Positions 25,060-34,900 of a stretch of 64,000 nucleotides of DNA are shown here, piece by piece (position 1 is the stretch's first letter; each line of letters opens with the position of its first letter). The position numbers and the translations under genes are program-made. Source of the DNA: Fremontodendron californicum (lineage: Eukaryota; Streptophyta; Magnoliopsida; Malvales; Malvaceae); assembly GCA_030761205.1 (NCBI GenBank), contig JAULJL010000017.1, positions 4,598,001 to 4,662,000 on the forward strand, read 5' to 3'. The notes beneath the pieces are model-generated. The model did no database searches. It was not told the DNA's origin and was given only the letters and a program-made list of their open reading frames with translations.

Positions 25060-28000
25060 TCAAAGATTTTGCTGCCACTGCTGAATAGCAGAACGAAGAG
25101 AAAAGTTAGGGATAAGATTGCGATGTGGAAGCCTTAGGTTTGTCATAGGGGAGGTGTCATGGTCAGCCAGCCATCCCTGCAATGCCGTTGCTTCATAAGT
25201 ATAACCATCGGCTGCCACATGCGGATCACTCATAACTTCCTGCAACCCAATTATATTATTAAATGATATTGAAAACCATGTTTTATGATATCGGATGCAA
25301 ATATATAATCCACCTAAAGGGATAATTAAAACAATGAAAGAATATAATGGAGCTAACCTGTAAAATGGGACAAATGAAATAAGATGGAGGCTCACGATTA
25401 TCTTCATCTGACTCTGCTGCAACGTATGATAATGAGGCTCCTGAAGGTCTCATCGTTTCAAGTACCTTCAAAACCTCTGAATCAAGATCAGGTCGACGGC
25501 TTCGGTTTATGTCACAGCATCTTATAGCCAAGTGAGTCAACTGTGCAACTTGGTGCGGCCAGTTTCCAGCTGAAGAATCTAAGAAGGAACTCGGATTTCC
25601 TCCATTTAGTAGTTCGTTTTGCGCACTCTCGGCTATACCCTCAGTTGATCTCCCACTCAGTAACTGTAACACTATAATGCCAAAAGGGTATAAGTCTATA
25701 CTGTGAGATACTCTTCTTGAATTACGAAAATCAGGATCAAGGTAAGGATGCGCGTTGCTTGATTCGGTCATGTTGCATGAGTTTTCCAAAAGAGAGAGTG
25801 CACGGCGAGCTCCGAAGTCGCTAAGTATGCATCCAAAGTTGTCATCAAGGAGAATATTCCCAGGTTTTAAGTTGCCATGGACTAGTTTACCTGAATGTAA
25901 AAACATGAGAGTAGAGCATAGCTGAGTAGCTATATGTATCCGAGATTGCCATGACAGCGGGGGCGTGTCATTCCTGCAGTTCAAACGATCTTTAAGACTT
26001 CCATTAGGAACATATTCAAATATTAGAGCCCGGATTTCAGGGCAGGCTCCAATGAGAGTTACTAGGTTTGGATGCCTCGATTTACTCAAATCTTCGACCT
26101 GAAATACAGGAGAGCATACTTTATTTCACTCTATTGCAAGTATGTAACATCTTTGATTCTAAAATTTGTACTCTCAAACAACTTTCATGTTGCTTCAGAC
26201 ATTGGTAACTGCAATCTAGTTCAATGTTAGCCTTCAATAGACAGAATTGAAAATGCCCAAAGAATGTAAACTTTAGAAGAATGATCTGTCAGAAACTTAA
26301 TATATTCACAACGAGTTTCCTTACCTCCTGTTGGAATTCAGAGGGATTTTGTAAGCTATTTTGACCGAGCACCTTTATAGCCACTTCAGTGTGACGAAGG
26401 ACACATTTATAGTATACACTCCCCCGAGTTCCTTCTGCAATCTTATACAATGGTTCAAAGGCCTCAGTTGCTTCCAAAATCTCTGAGACAGTGAACTCTG
26501 TAAAGGGTTGCTGCAAATGTGGGCTTGAGGTATCTTCGGCTTGTTTTCTTAAAAGCTCTTCATTCATCCTACGAGTATTTTCAAGCTCGAACTGCAAGTC
26601 ATCTTTTTCTTTCTGGCAAATCTGTAACTGATCCCAAATTTCATTTTGAAGCTCTACTCGCAACTCATCTCGTTCTTTCAGTGAAATTTGTAACTGCTCC
26701 ACAGCTGATGACAACTTATCTTCCAATTGTTTCATCCTGTATTCTGAGTCGGCGACTCGGCTCTCCAGTATAGACTTTTGTTCCCTGGCAACTGAATGCT
26801 CTTCTTCTCTCAGCCTCTTCATCTTTTCAATGTCATCTTTCTGTTTTGCAAGTGCTGCCTCAGTTTCTCTCTTGCATTCATTGTACAACCTTTCAAATGC
26901 TTTTGCCTACAAATTGAGGGCAGGGATTAGTAACACTATTGCTTGGCTGAATTTGCAACTTCATAAAAAGAGGGGAAACAAGGGCTGAATTGCAAAAGAC
27001 ATTACTTGGCGCATAGCCCGGACAGCATTTATTTCAGCTTTCACACGCCTGTCGGACTCTTCAAATGCTTTTCGATTTGATGATTCAGCTTCCTGCAGCG
27101 CCTGTTCAAGTTGACCAAATAGTTGATCATTGCTACTTCCTTCCTGCCAAAAAGCCATGAAAATGCTTCATTTCGCAGGTTCCAGTTCAAAATTAAGCTA
27201 AAGGGATGGCAAAATGGCTGTGATGATGATCAGCATATGACTATGCAAATTTTCAATAGTGGACATTCTCAACATGTAGCTTTTATAGCAGATGAATAAA
27301 AATTGTACTATTGTGTTCCAGTACATTGGGCATTGATAATGAATCACAAACCTCTCCAGAGTGAGGCATTACAAATGGCTCAAGCCCACATTCACTCTCC
27401 TCTCTTTCCTCCTCAAACACAGGAAAGTCTAAAACACCAGCAGCTTCACTAGAGCTTGTCAAATAACTAGAACCTGATGGACTTAGTGCATTTGATGATT
27501 GCCCAGTTTCAAACCTGCACTAGAGACCTTAAAGTCAATACAATGAAGCAGTTGGAATGTGTATATCTCATTTGTGATAAATTACTGACAGACTGAGACA
27601 ACTTTTCACCCATTAGCTTGAAATGTGCATCTGAAAAGTTCCAAGAGACAAGACACATATTGTGCATACCTTGTGTGGACAAGGTGCTCCCTGCAAATAA
27701 ACCAAATTTGACATGAAAGTGGTGCATTTTCGTTCACATATTGTGCTTTCTCAGAAATGAGCCACATTCCCCTGCAATGTAAAGGTCAAGTTCAGCAGAT
27801 AATGCAGCAGAAAATAAATAAGATCATGAATGTTAAGGAAACTAAGAAACAGTTTAATAACAAGTTATTTGTACTCTGAAAAGTGCTCGTCAGCTGCTGC
27901 TCCCATGACTAGCTTCTTGATTTTGTGCCGATGAATCAGTTCCACAATCCCCTTTGCAACATCATCTCTCTGAATAGATAGTCTTATTGCAATGATCTAC

Positions 28001-28782
28001 ACGTTATTGAAGAACAGCTTCAGAAAAAATTCTTGAAAACTGTTAATGGGGATATAGGGAAAGTTTTTTTGAATCTTTCTTCATCCAAAACAACTCTCTG
28101 AAATTGGATTTAATTTGATGTCAGTTCCCAAAAGTTGAAAAACTAATGAGATTTCAACTAACAAACCCTTTTACAGATGTTTAAAGACTTGTCTGGGTTC
28201 TTTCAATGTATTCAACAACACAAATTCAATGTTCAAAATCAACCATGTTTCATTAAATAATCGCCAACTGTTTTCATACCTAACATTACAAAACCGATAA
28301 ACCCATAAATTATAGAAATAAATAACTTTCCCTTAAGCAGCCATTAAAACTGTAACTGTACGGAAAGAAGAAATAGTACCCTTGCTTGACTACAAAAAAG
28401 AAGGTAATCATCCATGATCCGATTCATCATGTCCTTGCCAACTTCCTCTAGACCCCTGATTTCTTGTTGATCGAACATGGTTTCAGCTAAATTCCCATGA
28501 ACTCCATACACTCCATAAGGGGAGGGAAGAAACAGAAAAAAAAAATCAGATTACATATAGCAAAGAATATTTAAGAAACCATTAGAAATCAACAGAAAAG
28601 AAAGCCCAATTTGTTTTACTATTACAGTGAGTTGACTTACTGGAGGAGATCATTTTGGAAGGCTGATGAACATGAAGAATGCAAACTTTTCGAGGACTAA
28701 GATTATGTACTGCCCATAACAAGGTGAGCTCACTTTCTTCAACTTCTCCTACTGCAACATATATGGTATCATCACTGGCCAT
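25060..28782 (-). CDS. U-box protein with USP, coiled-coil and predicted pseudokinase domain (gene 1)
   Basis: Nine exons, in transcript order 28782-28641, 28510-28380, 27996-27875, 27771-27670, 27514-27352, 27143-27006, 26906-26325, 26098-25358, 25239-25060, give 766 aa. Order: universal stress protein fold (about 1-165; IYVAVG, LHVHQP, KKLVMGAAADEH), an acidic linker, a coiled coil (about 222-390), a protein-kinase fold (about 415-680), and a U-box (about 695-766; YFICPILQ then EVMSDPHVAADGYTYE). This is the plant class IV PUB layout (PUB32-35, 50-53). The kinase keeps VAIK Lys444 and DFG at 554, but the catalytic loop reads HGNLKPGN, so the catalytic Asp is Asn536 (codon at 25873-25871), and the glycine loop is AEGTRG. 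Loss of phosphotransfer is inferred; the U-box, which recruits E2 enzymes for ubiquitin ligation, looks intact. Confidence 0.93.
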
Positions 28783-29620
28783 GTTGTTAATACCAGGAGT
28801 TGTTTAATGATCTCTCTCCTCCTCCTCACCCTCTTTGATAACTACCTGAATCCACTTGCTTTGAAGTTGCAGACATAGGACTCAGTTAAAGCCAGAGCAA
28901 AGGCCCAAGGCAATTAATTTCTTTCTCTTCAGTCTTTATCTCATAAACCAATGAAACCTTCAAGGCAAGTTCCAAGTCAATACGAGGTCAATGACACTAT
29001 TGCATACAGGAAGGAAGAGAAAGATTCCCTACGTTAAGGCCTGTTGATGTAGGTGACTTGTCATTGCAAGGAATTAATCACTAATACCAATTACCAATAT
29101 TAGCATACTTTATAGTATTAATATAACAAGCAAAATATTGAATTCCAAAATCTTTTTTGGCAGCTTTTGGATCCAATCTTTTTTTTTTTTTTTTTCTTTC
29201 CATCTTTTTGGTTTCATTGGTGACTGCTGGGTTCCACATGCCAACATCCTTTGTTCTTTTTATCGTCCTATATTTGATATAGTGGCATATTATTCCTCGG
29301 TTCTTTTACCTTCTTTCTGCCTTAATGCATGCATTTCTTTTAAAGTGAAATTACTTTTATATATGAAAAACTTAGAAGATTTTTTTTTAAAGTAAAAAAA
29401 AAAACTATGATTGTTTTACCTCACGGGCTCACAACAACTGTAAAAAGTGAAAATCTAGTACTACTATTTCCTTGTCCAATTTCACCCTCTATAATTCTTG
29501 CATATTTCATTATTTTGTTGTTGTTTTCACATTAATTTCTAGTTCTACCAAGTGCTGATGAAACTCTAGTTGAACAGCAGGAAGTCAAAAGGAATTTCGG
29601 TATAGATTTCTAGTTCTACC
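28783..29620. other. Promoter region of U-box gene 1
   Basis: Upstream flank of a minus-strand gene. It includes a leader-like TC/AG-rich part (28800-28860) and a T run (29178-29198). The block 29146-29260 recurs at 29982-30095. No other gene was seen. Confidence 0.5.
29146..29260. repeat. Duplicated upstream block, copy near U-box gene 1
   Basis: Shares GCTTTTGGATCC, TTTTGGTTTCATT and CTGCTGGGTTCCACA in the same order and orientation with 29982-30095. This block lies about 400 bases upstream of gene 1 and its partner lies upstream of the kinase relic at 29621-29869. The pair is therefore best read as promoter DNA from a partial tandem duplication. Confidence 0.7.
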
Positions 29621-29869
29621 AAGGTCTGGTTGACGGCTTCGGTTAGGATCACAGCATTTGAAAGCCAAGTGACTCAAATTCGCAGTTTGCAAATATGACC
29701 AGTCTCCAGCTGAAGGATCCAAGAAATTATTAAGATATCCTCCATTTACTGCATACGCAAGGGTGATCTGATCTCCCAGTAATTAACACTATTAATATAA
29801 TGCTAAATGTATATGTCAGAACTAGTAGTCAATGTTCTCGTTGTACGAAACTGAGGGATCCATTCAGGT
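29621..29869 (-). pseudogene. Decayed kinase-domain fragment of a third U-box kinase paralogue
   Basis: This stretch aligns by eye, in the same strand and order, with 25486-25745 of gene 1, which encodes the C-lobe of its kinase domain. Shared anchors include TGACGGCTTCGGTT, TCACAGCAT, AGCCAAGTGA, CCAGCTGAAG, CCTCCATTTA and GATCTCCCA. Indels and stops break every frame, and no U-box, coiled coil or USP part remains nearby. It is read as the remnant of a tandem duplicate lying between the two surviving genes. Confidence 0.82.
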
Positions 29870-29981
29870 AAGTCATATTGATTGGAATTTTGCCTTAGGA
29901 CTTAAGTGCTGTTGATCTAAGGGCTATGATATTACATTGGAATTTTATTATAATATTATATATTGTCGCAGGAAAATGGGT

Positions 29982-30095
29982 AGATTTCTTTTGCCTGCTT
30001 TTGGATCCTATAACTTTAACCGCCTTCTTTTTGGGTTTCATTTTCATAGGTTTCTGCTGGGTTCCACACGCTAATTCCTTTTCCTTCCCTCGTCC
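29982..30095. repeat. Duplicated upstream block, copy near the kinase relic
   Basis: Partner of 29146-29260: GCTTTTGGATCC, TTTTGGGTTTCATTTT and CTGCTGGGTTCCACACGC follow in the same order. About 80 per cent identity is judged by eye over the core. Confidence 0.7.
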
Positions 30096-31110
30096 CTTTT
30101 CAATCCAAGCATCACTTATTTTGTTTTTTTGTTTTTTGTTTGCTTCACCTTCTTCCAGAGTGCTTCTTTCAATTGATAGTAAATTAGCAACGCAGCATCT
30201 ACATCTTAAATTAAGACATATTATACGTCTTTTCTTATTAGAAAAAGAAAAAATTCTATCAAAACAAACAAACAAACAAAAAAAAAACGTAAAGTAGGAC
30301 ATAACGAGTAATGCATTAGAAAATATCACTATAAAATACAAAACAAGTTGTAGTTTTATTTGGTTATTCTACGAGTATTATAGTTAAGAGTTATATGCAT
30401 GTTCCTAGTCTAGGTGGTCCTAGTAGTAATCCTAATTTCTAACTCTTTAATTATGGAGTGAATTTTTTTGCCTAGAAAATGTGAGTCAAAGTTGCCTTTG
30501 AGTTTCAGCAAAAAAGATGACATGACTCGGTTCAGGTTTCAGATAGTACAATGATTGTTGCACTTTACTCAGTGCCTTTCGAGAAAAACCATAAAGTGTA
30601 ACAACTGTTTGGAATTATCCAAATCCATCTTAGCGATCTGGATTCTAGCGGGTGGCAAAGGTTAAACGGCGAACCCAGTCCCTTCCTTTCTGGTTTTGGA
30701 CCTGGGATAGTCTTTGATTGTTGGATCTCACGGCTCGGTTATGATGCCCGTGGACCGCAAGTAGAACTGGAAAAGCCCAGCACTCAACCTCCTGCTTCAC
30801 ATAAAAGAGTATCTTATACATCACTGAAACATGTCATATTGCATCGATTTTCGAGAGCCTAACGATTATATATAACACATCTAAATAAGAAACTACTGAG
30901 AAAAGTAGTATACAAGGGTGCTTGTGTAAGGAGTGGACTTGGGGGTAAGCACTTGAAATAGGATGAAAATAAGTCAAAAGAAGCCGGCGCTGATTCTCCG
31001 ACGCTCAACTCAGTATGTGGAGGAGGAGGTAAGCAAAAGCAAAGGTTAAAAAAAAAATTAAACCTTATATAAGAGGGAGAGGGAGATGTGGTGTAATCAA
31101 GTTAGCTGCC

Positions 31111-31315
31111 CTGATGCGATACGTTCCCCACTATATGTGAATGACACGCGTTCATGGTTAATTGTCTGAGATGAGACAACCAGCAACGATCACGCTTGAC
31201 CTTGTTGATGCGTTCGAGGCCTGACGCGACACGTCACTTGTCATGCATGGATGACATGTATTCATAGTCAGTTGTCTAATATGAGGCAACCAATGATGAC
31301 CATGCTTGACATATG
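31111..31315. repeat. Two-copy diverged tandem repeat, about 105-bp unit
   Basis: The motif order GATGCGATACGT / GAATGACACGCGTTCAT / GTTAATTGTCTGAGATGAG / CAACCAGCAACGATCACGCT in 31114-31200 returns as GACGCGACACGT / GGATGACATGTATTCAT / GTCAGTTGTCTAATATGAG / CAACCAATGATGACCATGCT in 31222-31308. Divergence is substantial, so it is an old duplication. No coding content. Confidence 0.75.
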
Positions 31316-31490
31316 TCAGATATGCCTGACTAGCCAATGCGCATCTGAAGAGGTATTGAGCTATTTGTTTGTCTCTCTTAACCGAGGTAAAAGACTAAAA
31401 TCCTTGTATACAGAATATCTACATCAAAGGGTAATACACGTCTAAAAAAGCAAAGGCCAATGTCAACCCTTGCGGTACTACCATGTAAAG

Positions 31491-31663
31491 CTATATTGCT
31501 CCGATTCTTTATTTTTTTTGAAATACCCGTGTCCGACGCATATTTGGACATGGATATAAGAATATGACTCTCCAAATACATGAAAAAACTTAGAAAAACT
31601 GAACATACCCGTGTCGGACACATATCCGTATCCAACACTTACACCCGAGTCCGAGTAACATAG
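31491..31663 (-). mobile_element. hAT-like MITE copy 2 (173 bp)
   Basis: Inverted orientation relative to copies 1 and 3: starts CTATATTGCTCCG and ends CGAGTAACATAG. Flanked by the perfect 8-bp direct repeat ATGTAAAG (31483-31490, 31664-31671). The interior shows CCGTGTCCGACGCATAT and CCGTGTCGGACACATAT, matching the other copies. Intergenic. Confidence 0.88.
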
Positions 31664-31992
31664 ATGTAAAGAATAATATTTAAGGGAAGACTAGGCGTTC
31701 AGTCTCACAAATCTAAGCTACAAACGCACAACATCGAAATATAGCATGCTTTCATTTCACTAATCTGTGGGATACGAACAATCTCTTCTATACAAATACA
31801 AATGGATGACACTATAGTGTGACTGCAAGGTCTGAGATCCCAAAGGACCCAAACAAGTAACTAAAAAAGAGGAATATAAATACATGTATAGACACAATTC
31901 GCCTGTTTTTCTACCTTTTGGCTACTTAAGAGACAACTATAAATAACAAACAATATATTGAAGCAAAAAAGATAAAATGATAGTACTGTATT

Positions 31993-34900
31993 TTAATGTT
32001 GTTGCAGCCACTCCTGAATCGCAGAGCGAAGAGCAAGGTTAGGGACAAGATTGAAATGAGCCAGCTTAATGTTTGTCATGGGTGAGGTATCGTGACCACT
32101 ATCAAGCCAACCTCTCAAAGCCTCTGCTTCATAAGTGAAACCATCCGCTGCTACATGAGGATCTTGCATTACTTCCTGAAATGTTTAAGCAAATAGAGGA
32201 ATAAAATTTAATTGATGAGCAATGTTAGTGCTTCCTGTGAATCAAATTTTTGCAGCTAGTCTGTTGCCCTATAACCTGCAGTCATAACAATCTTGGTAGA
32301 AACTGGAAAAGTGATTTTATATTGGATGTTTTTTCTTTTGTCCCTTTCTGAGGCTCAAGTTTGAAGAGGGGTATTCATGAAGCAAATCACAACAGTAGAG
32401 AGAAAGTAACAACACAGCCAGATTTCATTAGGAATGAAGAGTTTGCCACATTAGTGAATTATTTCGTAAGGGATGAAAAAATCTTTTTTCTTTTCTTTCT
32501 TTTTTACCCATTTCTATGGGGGGCGAGGGAGGGAGAACTTGGTCATTGCAGATGTGCCACTCCAAGAAGTATATGAAAGATAGGAGCAGGAATAGATTAG
32601 CTTACCTGGAAAATGGGGCAGATAAAATAGAAAGGAGGTTGGCAATGCTCTTCAGAACCCAGCTGGAATGAGGATGAGCCTCCACATGAAGCCCTCATTG
32701 GCTCAAGCACCCTCCACACATCTGTTGAAAGGTCTGGGCGACACTTCCGGTTCATCTCACAGCACCTCAAAGCTAGGTTAGCCAATTGCTCAGCTTGCAC
32801 AAACGGCCAATCTCCAGCCAAAGGATCCAAGAGTTTTTCCAAATTTCCATTATCTAATGCATATTGCACTTCCTTTATTATACCCAAGGCTTGTTTACCA
32901 GTCAACAACCGTAATAAAATGACTCCAAATGAGTAAACATCAGCTTTTGGAGTAAGTTCTCCTGTTGCAAGGAACTCTGGATCCATGTAAGCAAAAGTTC
33001 CCTTGGGGTCAGTTTTATAGCAGACAGTTGTACTGTTGCTTAGCAGACGACAGATTCCAAAGTCACTCAGTTTAGTAACAAAATTGGCATCAAGGAGAAT
33101 GTTTGCAGGTTTCAAATCTCCATGCACTATTCCATGAGGCTTACTAGACTGAAGGAAGATGAGAACAGAACATAACTCAGTAACAAGACGGATTCGTGCT
33201 TGCCATGATAAAGGGGGGGAATTATCCCTGCAGCTAAGTCGGTCTTCAAGACTTCCATTGGGAAGATATTCATAAATAAGAGTCCAAGCTTCAGGACAGG
33301 CACCAACGAGAGTGACCAGATTTGGATGCCTCATCTTACTCAAAACATCAACCTAATACACAACCAACAGATGTCATTCAATGCTCCGAAACTTGTAACC
33401 AAATACAGTTTCACTCTCCTAAATCTGCAGTTCTATGCCACTTGCAAAACATAAAATATCCTTTCATTACCCAAATACAAAATTGTTGACACTATCAAAG
33501 TACAAAACAACAAAGTGTAGGTTCTTTATTCTTACAGTCAGGGAATCTAAATGTTTTTTCTTGAGCATATAGCAGCCTCCTTTTTCTCATTTCAACTCTT
33601 ATTAGAAACAAAAAGAAAAAAACAATTATTTTACACGCACAACATGATACTACTGTCAACAAATGGGTAAATTTAATCTTATTTATGAGCATGCAAAATT
33701 GCTAGAGAGTGAAAAAAACATAAACATCAGTAAGACACAAAATACAATTCCAGGACGGTGGGCAATTAACTTTGAGATATGTACGAATAAGGCATGCTGC
33801 AAAGATAACCAAATAACAAATATCAATAGTTAATTCCTTTGATTTTTGCTAGATATACTATAGGCTCTGTGAATGTACAATACAGATAGCATTAATAACA
33901 TGTTCAACTCAATGTAGCATGAGGTCAATCCAAACAATAAATAAATTAATACTTAGGGGACTATACCTATGTTACTCGGACTCGGGTGTGAGTGTCGGAC
34001 ACGGGTATGTGTCGGACACGGGTATGTTCAATTTTTTCTAAGATTTTCGTGTATTTGGAGGGTTCTTGGAGGATTATATCCCCGTACCCATGTCCCATGT
34101 CCGAATATGCATCGGACACGGGTACTTTAAGAAAAATGAAGAGTCGGAGCAACATAGGACTATACCTCCTGTTGAAATTCTGCTGGGCCTTGCAAGCTAT
34201 GAGAATGCAACATCTTGATGGCCACAGTGGTATGACGCAGAATACCCTTATAAATACTCCCGTATCCCCCTTCCCCAATCTTCAGGGAGGGATCAAAGTT
34301 GCGAGTTGCTTCCTCAATCTCTGAGAAAGAGAACTCAGTGAAAAACTGAGGCATGTGTGCACCTGAGGGCTCAGCTCGACTTTTCCGCAACTCTTCAGCC
34401 TCTTTGAGTGCATTGTCTCGCTCCATCTGCAACCCATCTCTTTCTTTCTTGTAATTCTGCAAAAGTTCAACAGCTGAGATTATCTTCTCTTCGAGCTCCT
34501 TAGCCACCTTTTCAGATTCCACAATTTGTTTCTCCAGTGATGATTTCTGATCCAAGGCATCTTGAAGTTCTATCATGACCTCATCTCGCTGGTTCTTCAT
34601 CTTGTCAAGTTCCTCCTTTTCTTTTGCTAATGCTTCCTCAATTTCTTTCCTTTGTTTTGACTCCTGTGCATACAGGATTTCTGATGCTTTGACCTGCAAA
34701 TTAGCAGCCATGATTGGTTCTTTTACAAAAGATGATAGTACATTAACATTACATTTTATAGTAAAAAAAAATTGAGGATTTGCTTTTTTCCAGATAATAT
34801 CATCAAGTATTAATTTCTGACAATCTCTCAATACTAGAAGAAAATTTATGAAAGAACCAACTTGTGTGGGTGTGTGTTTGATTCAACAGAATCAAATCTG

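Larger units (their letters stand above)
29870..31992. other. Spacer between the kinase relic and U-box gene 2
   Basis: Contains the second copy of the upstream block (29982-30095), a two-copy tandem repeat (31111-31315) and a hAT-like MITE (31491-31663). The stretch 30600-30790 is GC-richer than its surroundings but has no recognisable product. The 3' UTR of gene 2 probably occupies the last part, 31700-31992. Confidence 0.6.

Noticed and set aside
30600..30790. GC-richer stretch that looked at first like a structured RNA or tRNA-like gene
   Set aside because: No acceptor stem, T-loop or B-box consensus could be matched, and no long complementary arms were seen.
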